A stretch of DNA of 14,421 nt from UBA8522 sp049287565. GTDB taxonomy: Bacteria; Acidobacteriota; Aminicenantia; Aminicenantales; UBA8522. Both the position numbers and the translations under genes were made by a program. Of this stretch, positions 6,543-14,350 are shown piece after piece (the stretch's first letter is position 1; every line of letters begins with the position of its first letter). The notes below the pieces were generated by a model. That model made no database searches. It saw nothing but the letters and a program-made list of their open reading frames with translations, and was not told where the DNA came from. The stretch spans positions 1 through 14,421 of the forward strand of contig JBAQGA010000262.1 in NCBI GenBank assembly GCA_049287565.1. Reading direction: 5' to 3'.

Positions 6543-6843
6543 GTTCATTTCACTGCTTACCGCATGACCGTCTGAACTCGAATCCAGGTCTTCATTCAGC
6601 CACCAGAGCATAGGAAACCGGGGGCTGGATTCTTTCTTAAAAATTGCGGTTGAATTCGGATTCGATTGTCTCCGGCGGGGTCCTCTCGTCGAGGAGAAGC
6701 GTCCCATCCAGAGAAGCCCAGCGCGGGTTCGGTCGTCGGCGGGCGATTCAGAAGAACCGTTTCCGGGGAAACCTCGAAACCTTCCCGGCGGGCGATCTCG
6801 GCCGTGTTCGACCTGCGCCCAATGGAAAAACGCATGAGAGTCC
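6543..6843. other. Gap without a recognisable gene
   Basis: Between the DOMON-like gene and the promoter of the DUF362 gene I find no reading frame with a recognisable protein. A 79-codon minus-strand frame (6835-6596) and plus-strand frames of 73-79 codons are open, but none looks like a known family. A 14-bp palindrome GTTTCC-GG-GGAAAC is at 6759-6772. A decayed gene is possible. Confidence 0.4.
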
Positions 6844-6872
6844 TTGCCAGAACGGCCGCAAATAATTACAAT
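6844..6872 (+). promoter_or_regulatory. Sigma-70-like promoter (TTGCCA-17-TACAAT)
   Basis: TTGCCA (6844-6849) and TACAAT (6867-6872) are separated by exactly 17 nt. The -10 box ends 29 nt before the TTG start at 6902, the same geometry as at 5662-5690. It would drive the DUF362 and SPT-like genes together. Confidence 0.65.
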
Positions 6873-6901
6873 CATGGTGAAGATGTGAGGAAGAATATCG
6901 C

Positions 6902-8020
6902 TTGAACAAGACTAAAGTCGCTCTCCTGAAGACTTCTCCTTCCACCGTCCTCGCCGATATCGGTCGGCTTTTCGAGCTGGCGGGCGGACCTCTGGCTCTC
7001 GACAAATCCTGCCCGACCATCCTCAAGGACAACATCTCCTGGCATTATCCCTTTCCATCTGCGAACACGACGCCCTGGCAGCTCGAAGGGACGATCCTGG
7101 CTCTGAAGAAAAACGGTTTCTCTCGCCTTTCCTGCGTCCAGAACAAGACCGAGGTCACCAACGCCTACAAGGGTGAAGACCTGAACAACTTCAAGCCCGT
7201 CTTCGAAGCCCACGGGATCGAGGTCCTCTACAATTTCCGGAAAGAGGACATGAGATGGATTGCTTACACTCCTAAGGCCAAGATGTTTGTCCTGGACAAG
7301 ATCTACAAGAAAGAGATCCGGATCCCCGAATTCTTTGTCGGCAAGAACATGGTCCACCTGCCGACCGTCAAATGTCATATTTATACGACTACGACCGGCG
7401 CCATGAAGAACGCTTTTGGCGGGTTGCTGACTCATAAGCGCCACTGTACCCATTCCCACATCCATGAAACCCTGGTCGACCTGCTGGCCATCCAGCGAGA
7501 GATTCATTCGGGACTTTTCTGTATCATGGACGGCACGACCGCAGGCAATGGACCGGGCCCCCGAATCATGAAACCCGTCACCAAGAACGTCCTTCTGGCC
7601 AGTGCGGACCAGGTGGCCGTGGATGCCGTCGCCGCCAAGCTCATGGGATTCGAGCCGATGGGCATACCCTATATCCGCCTGGCTCACGAAGCCGGGCTGG
7701 GCGTCGGAAAGCCCGAAGAGATCCAGGTCGTCGGCGATCCTGACTTGGCAACGCAGAACTGGGATTTTCGGGTCGGCCGGTCCTTCCACCGCTTGGCCGG
7801 ATGGCTCACCTGGTTCGGCCCCACCCGCGTCTTCCAGAAGCTCCTGACCCGGCCGCCGCTTCTCTACCTCTTGAATCTCTACTCCTTCATCTATCATGAT
7901 GTCATTCACTGGCCGCTCCGAGAAGGCCGTGTTTTCAAGAGATGGCTCACCGCTTCCGAATGGGGGCGGCTTTTCGTGGAGTACCGTGAAAAAGGAGCCC
8001 TGAGGGCGTTCCCGAAGTGA
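6902..8020 (+). CDS. DUF362 domain-containing protein
   Basis: This 372-residue protein belongs to the DUF362 family, whose function is mostly undefined. Conserved-looking segments are LPTVKCHIYTTTTGAMKNAF (153-172), MDGTTAGNGPGPR (209-221) and the SADQVAVDAVAAKLMGF block (234-250). Many DUF362 proteins carry a [4Fe-4S] ferredoxin domain; this one has no CxxCxxC cluster and so is the short form. The C-terminal part (about 296-335) is rich in Trp, Leu and Tyr and could bind membrane. Start TTG 6902 is chosen because GAGGAAG lies about 8 nt upstream and a promoter ends 29 nt upstream. Only 39 nt separate it from the SPT-like gene, so the two are probably one operon, hinting at a shared, perhaps lipid-related, step. 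The specific activity is unknown. Confidence 0.85.
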   Translation: MNKTKVALLKTSPSTVLADIGRLFELAGGPLALDKSCPTILKDNISWHYPFPSANTTPWQLEGTILALKKNGFSRLSCVQNKTEVTNAYKGEDLNNFKPVFEAHGIEVLYNFRKEDMRWIAYTPKAKMFVLDKIYKKEIRIPEFFVGKNMVHLPTVKCHIYTTTTGAMKNAFGGLLTHKRHCTHSHIHETLVDLLAIQREIHSGLFCIMDGTTAGNGPGPRIMKPVTKNVLLASADQVAVDAVAAKLMGFEPMGIPYIRLAHEAGLGVGKPEEIQVVGDPDLATQNWDFRVGRSFHRLAGWLTWFGPTRVFQKLLTRPPLLYLLNLYSFIYHDVIHWPLREGRVFKRWLTASEWGRLFVEYREKGALRAFPK

Positions 8021-8059
8021 AACTTATTGAGCCCGGCAGAAAAATGAGAGGAGACAGCC

Positions 8060-9292
8060 ATGGACCTTTTTGAGAAATGCAGGGGTTTCTATGATGATCC
8101 CGAGTACGCTCAGAAGTATGGTTATCCCACCAATCCCCGGACCGCCCAGTCTCTCGGCCTCTATCCTTATTTTATACCCATCGACCAGGCCGAGGGGCCG
8201 GAGGCCATCATCAACGGCAAGCACTTCATCATGATCGGCTCGAACAACTACCTTGGTTTAACGATTCATCCGAAAGTCAAAGAGGCCGCTATCGAAGCCA
8301 TCCGCAAATACGGGACGAGCTGCACCGGGTCCCGATTCCTCAACGGCACCCTCAACATCCACCTGGAGTTAGAAGAGAAGCTGGCGAAATTCGTCGGCCA
8401 GGAGGCCGCCCTCGTGAACAGCACCGGCTTCCAGGTCAACCTCGGCACGATCCCGGCGATCGCCGACCGCGGAGACATCATCATCACCGACAAAAACGTC
8501 CATGCCAGCATAGTCGACGGCGTCCGCCAGGCCAAGGTCCAGAAGAACGTCCACCCCCGCTATTTTCGCCACAACGACGCGGCCGACCTGGAGAGGATCC
8601 TGAAGGCCTGCCCCCCCGAGCCGGCCAAGCTGGTCATCGTCGACGGGGTGTTCAGCATGGGTGGCGATATCGCTTCTCTGCCCGAGATCGCGCCCCTCTG
8701 TAAGGCCCACGGAGCGCGGCTTATGGTTGATGACGCCCACTCGCTCGGTGTGCTTGGGGGAGGGCGGGGGACGGCCCACCATTTCGGTATCCCAGAGGAT
8801 GTCGACCTCGTCATGGGGACGTTCAGCAAATCCCTGGCTTCAGTGGGAGGCTTCATTGCCGGCCCCAAGGAGGCCATCCACTGGATCCAGCATTTCTCCC
8901 GACCGTTCATCTTCAGTGCCAGCCTGCCTCCGGCAAACGTCGCCACGGTCCTGGCCTGCCTGGAAGTCCTGGAAGAGGAGCCGGAACGGGTCGAGCGCCT
9001 GACCAGGATCGGTGAGAGGATGAGGACAGATCTCCAGGCCATGGGATACGACATCGGGCCCAGCCAAACGCCGATCATCCCCATCGTCATCGGCGACCAG
9101 TTCAACACTATTAGAGCCTGGAAGATCCTCTTCGATGCGGGGATCTACACGAACGTCGCCCTCCCCCCGGCGGTCCCGCCCAATTCCGCTCTGCTCCGGA
9201 CGAGTTACATGGCCACCCATACGGATGCCCACCTGGACAAGATCCTGGAGACCTTTAAGCAGGTCAAAGACGAGCTTCATCTTGCCGTTTGA
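8060..9292 (+). CDS. Serine palmitoyltransferase-like alpha-oxoamine synthase (PLP enzyme)
   Basis: The 410-residue protein is a fold-type I PLP enzyme of the family that condenses an amino acid with an acyl-CoA or acyl-ACP thioester (SPT, BioF, Kbl, HemA). The Schiff-base lysine is K257 in GTFSKSLASVGGFIAG, the ring-stacking His is H148 in NVHASIVDG, the DDAHS motif gives D224 and H227, and R380 in LLRTSYMATHT sits where SPT has its substrate-carboxylate arginine. The N-terminal LGLYPYFIPI and GSNNYLGL, and GTSCTGSRFLNGTLNIHLEL at 85-104, are closer to bacterial SPT than to BioF. The likely product is a 3-keto long-chain base, but BioF- or Kbl-type chemistry cannot be excluded. No bio genes, tdh or ceramide synthase genes are nearby. 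The ATG at 8060 has GAGGAGA 7 nt upstream. It follows the DUF362 gene by 39 nt. Confidence 0.82.
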   Translation: MDLFEKCRGFYDDPEYAQKYGYPTNPRTAQSLGLYPYFIPIDQAEGPEAIINGKHFIMIGSNNYLGLTIHPKVKEAAIEAIRKYGTSCTGSRFLNGTLNIHLELEEKLAKFVGQEAALVNSTGFQVNLGTIPAIADRGDIIITDKNVHASIVDGVRQAKVQKNVHPRYFRHNDAADLERILKACPPEPAKLVIVDGVFSMGGDIASLPEIAPLCKAHGARLMVDDAHSLGVLGGGRGTAHHFGIPEDVDLVMGTFSKSLASVGGFIAGPKEAIHWIQHFSRPFIFSASLPPANVATVLACLEVLEEEPERVERLTRIGERMRTDLQAMGYDIGPSQTPIIPIVIGDQFNTIRAWKILFDAGIYTNVALPPAVPPNSALLRTSYMATHTDAHLDKILETFKQVKDELHLAV

Positions 9293-9369
9293 TCATAAGC
9301 CAGTCAATAAGCCCTTCTGCCAAGCCCAAAAAGGGACCGAATCGGAAATAATCTGAACGAGGGCCGACG

Positions 9370-10938
9370 CTACCAGCGGTCGGTCCGGAAGGGAGAAGCC
9401 GGAAGCCCTCGCCTGTTCGCCAGGTTGGGAACGGCCGACTGGTGCCAGCCGAACCGGACTGCCTTTGGAGCGGCGACTCTAGGGCTGCTGACAACGACCG
9501 TCTCTCCGTCGATCTCAGCAACCGCCTTAAGGAAAACGCGGTCTTCAGCGGCAATCTCGAACCACCTCAGGGGCTGCCTGTCGTTGGAGATCAGCCCGCC
9601 GGCCGCATGGTCAAAGACGATCCTGACCCGGTCCCCCTCAATGGACATTGACTTGAAGAGCGGCCCGGATGGGCAGAGGTTCGACTCCCCATAAATTCCA
9701 GCCCGCGCCCAGAGGGCCAGCCGGACTCCCACGTCTTTCTTGTTCCGGGGGTGGATGTCGTTGAGGTCGGTGATATCGGTCGTCACGGCCATCCCGGTGG
9801 CGGGAAGGCGAAGGATACGCGTCTGGGCTTCCCAAATCAGCGGCAAACGGAGGAAGTCAGGGACATCCCCACCCGGGTCCTCCCTGTTATAAGCATAATC
9901 GTAAGGGGCAAGCTGGACGTAGTAAAAAGGAAAGTCGCCGAGGCTCCAAACCTCCCGCCATCCCCGGATCAAGGCTTCCATCTTATGTTCGTAAGCCAAA
10001 CAATCATTCCGGTTGCTTTCTCCCTGATACCAGATAGCCCCCCGAATAACGAAACCGATGAAAGGATGGATCATCCCGTTGTAAAGGGCCGTAGGCGCCT
10101 GAGGATCATCGAGCGGATGTACGGGAAACTCAGGCCTTGCGGGTAGTTCGGAGTTGCCGGAAATAGCTTTCCGGCTTTCCTGAACCCAGGTTTCCCATAG
10201 CGGGAGGGCTTCTGCCAGGCTGTTCCGATAATCCTCAACCCCTTGCCTAAGCTCAGCCAAGATTGCGGTGGTCTCAGGGACCGCAGCAAACCCGGCCGGC
10301 GGAGTCCACGGCTCTATGGCCGTGCCTCCCCAGGCCGCTTCGATCAGGCCGATAGGTATCCCCAGTTTTTGGTGGAGTTCCAGGCCGTAATAATAGGCCA
10401 CTGCCGAAAAAGGAGCCGCTGTCTCCGGAGTGCAGAGCGTCCATTTCGCCTCCACATCCTCCTGGGGCCTGTCGGCCGTCCGTCTGGGAACGAGGAAGAG
10501 ACGAATTGCGGGGTGTTCGGCTCTCAGGATCTCAGGAGTCGGGCTGCCGGTTTGCGAGAGGGGCCATTCCATGTTGGACTGCCCCGAACATACCCAGACT
10601 TCGCCGACCAGGATGTCCAGGACTGCGATCTCCGGGCCCCTTTCGCCCCAGACGACCATCTCCAGAGGGTCTCCCCCGGCCCGAAGAGCCGGAAAAACAA
10701 CCCGCCACCGGCCATCATCGCCAGCTCGGGCATTCATTTCCCGACCGGACAGCCGGACGGTGACCTTCTCCCCCGGTTCAGCCCATCCCCAGACAGGAAT
10801 GGGCTTGTCCTGTTGCAGGACCATATGATCGCCGATAACGCCCGGAAGCCGGATATCAGCCCGGAGGGCTTGAGGGAAAACCATCCAGCAGAAGACAATA
10901 AAAACAGAATTGAGAGCTTTTAGTTTTTTTATGGCCAC
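9370..10938 (-). CDS. Secreted sialate O-acetylesterase-type SGNH esterase
   Basis: This 522-residue protein is predicted to remove O-acetyl groups from sialic acids or other glycans outside the cytoplasm. It starts with a Sec signal peptide (about 1-27, ending QALRA|D). Residues 28-105 form a beta-rich N-terminal region with GDHMVLQQDKPIPVWG, typical of this family. The nucleophile is S121 in CSGQSNMEW. WYQGESN at 303-309 is a second conserved block, and DIHPRNKKDVG at 394-404 supplies D394 and catalytic H396. A C-terminal beta domain (about 425-500) follows. Length is usual for the family. The start is GTG 10938: AGGAGG lies 5 nt upstream and the signal peptide begins there. It is 66 nt downstream of the kinase gene and converges on the SPT-like gene. 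No sialidase or sialic-acid catabolic gene is nearby, so the natural substrate may be a plant or microbial polysaccharide. Confidence 0.9.
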   Translation of the reverse strand: MAIKKLKALNSVFIVFCWMVFPQALRADIRLPGVIGDHMVLQQDKPIPVWGWAEPGEKVTVRLSGREMNARAGDDGRWRVVFPALRAGGDPLEMVVWGERGPEIAVLDILVGEVWVCSGQSNMEWPLSQTGSPTPEILRAEHPAIRLFLVPRRTADRPQEDVEAKWTLCTPETAAPFSAVAYYYGLELHQKLGIPIGLIEAAWGGTAIEPWTPPAGFAAVPETTAILAELRQGVEDYRNSLAEALPLWETWVQESRKAISGNSELPARPEFPVHPLDDPQAPTALYNGMIHPFIGFVIRGAIWYQGESNRNDCLAYEHKMEALIRGWREVWSLGDFPFYYVQLAPYDYAYNREDPGGDVPDFLRLPLIWEAQTRILRLPATGMAVTTDITDLNDIHPRNKKDVGVRLALWARAGIYGESNLCPSGPLFKSMSIEGDRVRIVFDHAAGGLISNDRQPLRWFEIAAEDRVFLKAVAEIDGETVVVSSPRVAAPKAVRFGWHQSAVPNLANRRGLPASPFRTDRW

Positions 10939-11004
10939 TCACTCCTCCTTCCCGATACCGAACTTCGGCCGCGGATCTTAGACATAGGCGATGGAACAGA
11001 CTTT

Positions 11005-12927
11005 CTATGTACCTTGATCGATAATCTTCTGGTAAAGGAAGGCCGCCCGGATGTACGCTTCCGCCGCCCCTTCATGATCGTTCTGGGCAAGAGCGCGCTG
11101 GGCTTCGTCTTCGCTCTCCTTGGCCATATTGAAGAGCCAGGGGTCCGGTTTTGCCGAAGCCGATTTTTCTGCCGCCCCCTTCATGCCCGCCACCAGATCC
11201 GCCAAGCTCTTCAAGCAGCTCCCCGGTTCCCGGCATTGGCCGCTGAGACGGAAAACCCGCTCCAGGACAGAAGACAGCGCCAGGCTGCCGGAGAAATCGC
11301 CTTTATTCAGGGCTTCTTCCGCGTCCCGCTCGCGTCGGCCGGCCACCCGATAAATCACGTTCCCTCTGTCCGCACCCATCGCCTGAACGCGGCTCTTGGT
11401 CTCGGCAAGCTGGGACTTGGCCGCCAACGCTTTTTCCCTTTCTGAGACCAAGGTCAAGAGAGACTGCATCTCATCCTGGCCTTCCTGTCTTCGCTTTAAC
11501 GCCTCTTCAAACCGTCCCTCTTCACGGAGCTTCTGGCCCTCGCGAATCTTGCTGTAAGCGCTGTCCCATGTCTGGCTGAAGACGGGCTCGTCGGGAATGG
11601 CCGCCTTGATATTCGCCATCTGTTTTTCAAAATCCAGGATCCCTTGGAGCTCTTTTTGACTCAGCTGCCTGAGGCTTTCGGGGCTGAGCAGAGCGAGGAT
11701 ACTCCTGCCCGTTCCGGTTTTCGAAACCGCGGATTCTTCGGGCTTGGAGCCCGGCGTCCCCGGTGAGGGGGGAGGTTTTATTAGGTGAATCCGTTTGTCC
11801 TGGACGTTATCACGAACGTCGGGGCGGGAAGGTTCTTTTCTCAAAAACTGATTCCAGATCATGAAGATAAACGCGCCGACCATGACTGTCCCGACAACCG
11901 GCCCGACCCAGCGCCTGCCCGGCCGCTTTGGCTTCGGGAGGGCTTTGGCCACGGTGTCTTTCTCCGCCTGGAACGGACCTTGCTCAGCTTTGGTCAGGTC
12001 TTCGATAAGCTCTTCCGCGCCCTGGTAGCGGCCGGCCCTATCCTTTTCCAAACATTTGAGGATAACTCGGGCGACAGCCGCGGAGACCAGGGGGTTGGAA
12101 TCCCGGGGATTTCGGGGCGTTTCGTTCTTGTGCTTGATCAAAACGGCTAGCGGAGTATCGCCTGCAAAGGGAACATGGCCGGTCACCATTTCGTAGAAGA
12201 TGATACCCAGGGCGTAGATATCCGCCCGCTTATCCACTTCTTTGGTTTCCGCTTGCTCCGGCGACATGTATTCGGGCGTGCCGATAATGACTCCCGAACC
12301 GGTGATGCCTTCCGCCTGGGTGAAACGGGCGATCCCGAAATCCATGATCCGGGCGCTCCCTTCCCGGTCGATCATGATGTTCTGCGGCTTCAAGTCGCGG
12401 TGGATAACACCCAGGCGGTGCGCCTCTGACAATCCCTCGCAGATTTCCTTGGCCAGGCTGATGGCCTTTCTCGGCGTCAGATGGTCGGATCTCCGGATAA
12501 AGCTCTTGAGATTTTCTCCCTCCACATATTCCATAGTGATATAGAACTGATGATCCTGCTCCCCCAGGTCGAACATCCGGCCGACATGGCGGTGGCCGAT
12601 CTTCCGGGCGAACCTCAGTTCGTTTCGGAAGCGGTCGATGGCCTGGTCGTTGACACTGATCTCAGGATGGATAAGCTTGAGGGCGATAACCTCCTTGATC
12701 TTCTGGTCGTACACTTTGTAAACACGACCCATCCCTCCCCTGCCCAGCTCCTCGATGATCTCATAACGCCCGGCAAAGAGGGTTCCCCGTGCCAGGACGG
12801 CCGGAGGTCCCTCCAAGGTCAGGGTTTTATCGATAGCGCCGCCTTCTGCGGTCCGAAGGGGAGTCGCACAGCGGTGGCAGAAGCGGCTATCGGGCCGGTT
12901 TTCGGCGTTGCATTGGGGACAGTTCAT
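11005..12927 (-). CDS. Membrane-anchored Ser/Thr protein kinase with zinc ribbon and TPR-like sensor region
   Basis: This 640-residue Hanks-type kinase has three parts. Residues 1-25 form a zinc ribbon with C3, C6, C17 and C20. The kinase domain (about 55-312) has the glycine loop GRGGMG at 62-67, ATP lysine K84, helix-C glutamate likely E103, HRDLKPQN with D178, DFG with D196 and GTPEYMSPEQ at 217-225, so it looks fully active. A single membrane helix lies at about 340-359. The C-terminal part (about 410-640), on the opposite side of the membrane, is helical, with three related A-x-x-A-L-x-x-G-x-F segments near 460-490, 531-560 and 602-636, similar to TPR hairpins. It probably senses an external or periplasmic signal and phosphorylates cytoplasmic proteins. 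The ATG at 12927 is required to include the zinc ribbon; its ribosome site is weak. The targets are not evident. Confidence 0.92.
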   Translation of the reverse strand: MNCPQCNAENRPDSRFCHRCATPLRTAEGGAIDKTLTLEGPPAVLARGTLFAGRYEIIEELGRGGMGRVYKVYDQKIKEVIALKLIHPEISVNDQAIDRFRNELRFARKIGHRHVGRMFDLGEQDHQFYITMEYVEGENLKSFIRRSDHLTPRKAISLAKEICEGLSEAHRLGVIHRDLKPQNIMIDREGSARIMDFGIARFTQAEGITGSGVIIGTPEYMSPEQAETKEVDKRADIYALGIIFYEMVTGHVPFAGDTPLAVLIKHKNETPRNPRDSNPLVSAAVARVILKCLEKDRAGRYQGAEELIEDLTKAEQGPFQAEKDTVAKALPKPKRPGRRWVGPVVGTVMVGAFIFMIWNQFLRKEPSRPDVRDNVQDKRIHLIKPPPSPGTPGSKPEESAVSKTGTGRSILALLSPESLRQLSQKELQGILDFEKQMANIKAAIPDEPVFSQTWDSAYSKIREGQKLREEGRFEEALKRRQEGQDEMQSLLTLVSEREKALAAKSQLAETKSRVQAMGADRGNVIYRVAGRRERDAEEALNKGDFSGSLALSSVLERVFRLSGQCREPGSCLKSLADLVAGMKGAAEKSASAKPDPWLFNMAKESEDEAQRALAQNDHEGAAEAYIRAAFLYQKIIDQGT

Positions 12928-12945
12928 CGCCCATTCTCTTTTCTA

Positions 12946-12974
12946 CAAATACACCGCCTCAGGAGTCCTGTCAA
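12946..12974 (-). promoter_or_regulatory. Candidate promoter of the kinase gene
   Basis: On the minus strand a perfect -35 TTGACA (12974-12969) is followed after 17 nt by TATTTG (12951-12946). Only 18 nt separate the -10 box from the ATG, giving a short leader of about 11 nt, unlike other promoters here. Confidence 0.45.
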
Positions 12975-12979
12975 TCCTG

Positions 12980-13004
12980 CCGGCCATCCTTATGACCTGG
13001 CCGG
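12980..13004. repeat. Inverted repeat between acpS and the kinase gene
   Basis: CCGGCCA (12980-12986) and TGGCCGG (12998-13004) form a perfect 7-bp stem with an 11-nt loop, just upstream of the kinase -35 box and 80 nt beyond the acpS stop. No T-tract follows on the minus strand. It could be a weak terminator or an operator. Confidence 0.3.
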
Positions 13005-13083
13005 ATGGCGCAGCGACGATAGGACGAATTTCTTGAAAATCTCATCGTAGGAACCGATATGCGACCTGGAAATCCTTTCGAAC

Positions 13084-13461
13084 CTAGCTTCTCTCCAGGA
13101 CGACGACCGCTTTGGCCAAGTCCTTGATATGCGAGAGCGTGACGTGAAACCCGGTGATTCCGTTTTCCTCGCAGAAGTCCTTCACCTTCCCTTGGAGCAC
13201 CAGTTCCGGCTTGCCCTGCTTGTTGTTCAGGATCTCGATATCGACAAAGCGGTAGCCACTCGACCAGCCGGTCCCGATGGCCTTGAGGAAGGCTTCTTTG
13301 GCCGCGAACCGGGCGGCAAAGTGCTGGGCGCTCTTGACCTTTGATTCACAATAGGCAATCTCCCGGGGAGTAAAAACCCGCTTTTTCAGGCCTTCCGTCC
13401 GGCGGAGCTTCTCGGCTACGCGCTGAATTTCGATGATATCCGTGCCGATGCCGAAAACCAA
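13084..13461 (-). CDS. acpS: Holo-[acyl-carrier-protein] synthase
   Basis: This 125-residue enzyme transfers 4'-phosphopantetheine from CoA to a serine of apo-ACP, activating it for fatty acid (and possibly other acyl) synthesis in the cytoplasm. The N-terminal GIGTDIIEI gives metal ligand D8, and RFAAKEAFLKAIGTG (51-65) gives E56 and K60. The C-terminal VTLSHIKDLAKAVVV (108-122) contains the conserved SH. Length is normal for AcpS. The start is TTG 13461: GAGAGG lies 7 nt upstream and a perfect-consensus promoter has its -10 box 30 nt upstream. It lies between the SDR and kinase genes; no ACP gene is in the window. Confidence 0.95.
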   Translation of the reverse strand: MVFGIGTDIIEIQRVAEKLRRTEGLKKRVFTPREIAYCESKVKSAQHFAARFAAKEAFLKAIGTGWSSGYRFVDIEILNNKQGKPELVLQGKVKDFCEENGITGFHVTLSHIKDLAKAVVVLERS

Positions 13462-13491
13462 GAAACAACCTCTCTCCGAAAAAGATATTTT

Positions 13492-13519
13492 ATTATAAAG
13501 TAATAGTCCGAAATGTCAA
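13492..13519 (-). promoter_or_regulatory. Perfect-consensus sigma-70 promoter of acpS
   Basis: On the minus strand TTGACA (13519-13514) and TATAAT (13497-13492) both match consensus exactly, with a 16-nt spacer. The -10 box ends 30 nt before the TTG start of acpS. The surrounding DNA is the most AT-rich in the window. Confidence 0.8.
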
Positions 13520-13547
13520 AACTCCTAAGATTTGGGGACTCTTGCCT

Positions 13548-14318
13548 CTATTTTCTATGCACCATCGTTGTTGAAGCTTGGTCCGTTGGCATGACAATCA
13601 TCTCGCTGATGTTTACATGGACCGGCCGGGTGGCACAGTAAACGACGGCATCGGCGATATCATCGGGGGATAATGGAGTCAGCCCTTGATAAACCTTTTC
13701 GGCCCGTCCCTTGTCTCCCCGGAACCGCACCAGGCTGAACTCGGTCTCCACCATGCCCGGAGAGACCTGGCTCACCCGCAGCCCGGTCCCCGAGAGGTCC
13801 AGGCGCATTCCCTTCGACAGGGCTCCAACGGCAAACTTGGTAGCGCAATAGACATTCCCGCCGGGATAGACCTCGTGACCGGCGATCGAACCGATGTTGA
13901 TAACGTAGCCGCCGCCCCGCTTCACCATCCCGGGAATAACGGCGCGGCTGACATAGAGGAGGCCCTTGATGTTGGCATCGATCATCTCCTCCCAGTCCTC
14001 GAGCTTGCCCTCGTGGAGCTTGTCCAGCCCCCGGCTGAGCCCGGCATTGTTGACCAGGACATCGATCTCCGCCCACTCGGCCGGGAGTCCACTAATACCT
14101 CGTTCCACGGCCGGTTGGTCGCGGACATCAAACACGAGAAAAAAAATATCTTCTCCCAGTTTGCACTTGAGCTCAATCCCTAACTCCTCGAGCCGCTCGT
14201 TGCGGCGGGCGGCCAAGATCAACCGGGCGCCCTCCCGGGCAAAGGCCACGGCACACGACCTGCCGATTCCCGAACTCGCGCCGGTTATCAAGACAACCTT
14301 GTTTTTCAATGAAATCAT
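13548..14318 (-). CDS. SDR-family NADP-dependent oxidoreductase, YdfG-like
   Basis: This 256-residue short-chain dehydrogenase has the cofactor motif TGASSGIG at 12-19, NNAG at 90-93 and the catalytic triad S144, Y157 and K161 (YCATK). R38 after the second strand (AARRN) points to NADP(H). The segments DANIKGLLYVSRAVIPGM, NIGSIAGHEVYPGGNVYCAT and PGMVETEFSLVRFRGD are hallmarks of the YdfG branch, which oxidises L-serine, L-allo-threonine and other 3-hydroxy acids and reduces malonic semialdehyde in E. coli. Whether this copy does the same is inference. The ATG at 14318 has AGGAG 7 nt upstream, and a promoter with a palindromic spacer lies upstream. It is followed by acpS, which has its own promoter. 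Confidence 0.9.
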   Translation of the reverse strand: MISLKNKVVLITGASSGIGRSCAVAFAREGARLILAARRNERLEELGIELKCKLGEDIFFLVFDVRDQPAVERGISGLPAEWAEIDVLVNNAGLSRGLDKLHEGKLEDWEEMIDANIKGLLYVSRAVIPGMVKRGGGYVINIGSIAGHEVYPGGNVYCATKFAVGALSKGMRLDLSGTGLRVSQVSPGMVETEFSLVRFRGDKGRAEKVYQGLTPLSPDDIADAVVYCATRPVHVNISEMIVMPTDQASTTMVHRK

Positions 14319-14350
14319 TGATATTCTCCTCGCTCAAAATATGAGGGTAA

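Noticed and set aside
6596..6835. 79-codon minus-strand frame in the gap before the DUF362 gene
   Set aside because: It has an AAGGA-like site but no recognisable motif and its upstream region overlaps the opposite-strand promoter; not strong enough to call a gene.
6872..7909. Open frame of 345 codons opposite the DUF362 gene
   Set aside because: It is an antisense shadow; the plus strand carries the DUF362 segments, a promoter and a ribosome site.
9293..9369. Terminator expected between convergent SPT-like and esterase genes
   Set aside because: Only a 5-bp CCCTT/AAGGG pairing with a long loop is visible; no convincing hairpin.
10982..11010. ACATAG/CTATGT inverted repeat at the kinase stop
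   Set aside because: Only 6 bp with a 17-nt loop and no T-tract; too weak for a terminator.
8060..14318. A complete bacterial ceramide pathway built from the SPT-like enzyme, AcpS and SDR
   Set aside because: The SDR is of the YdfG type, AcpS is a housekeeping enzyme with its own promoter on the other strand, and ceramide synthase, ACP and acyl-ACP synthetase genes are missing.
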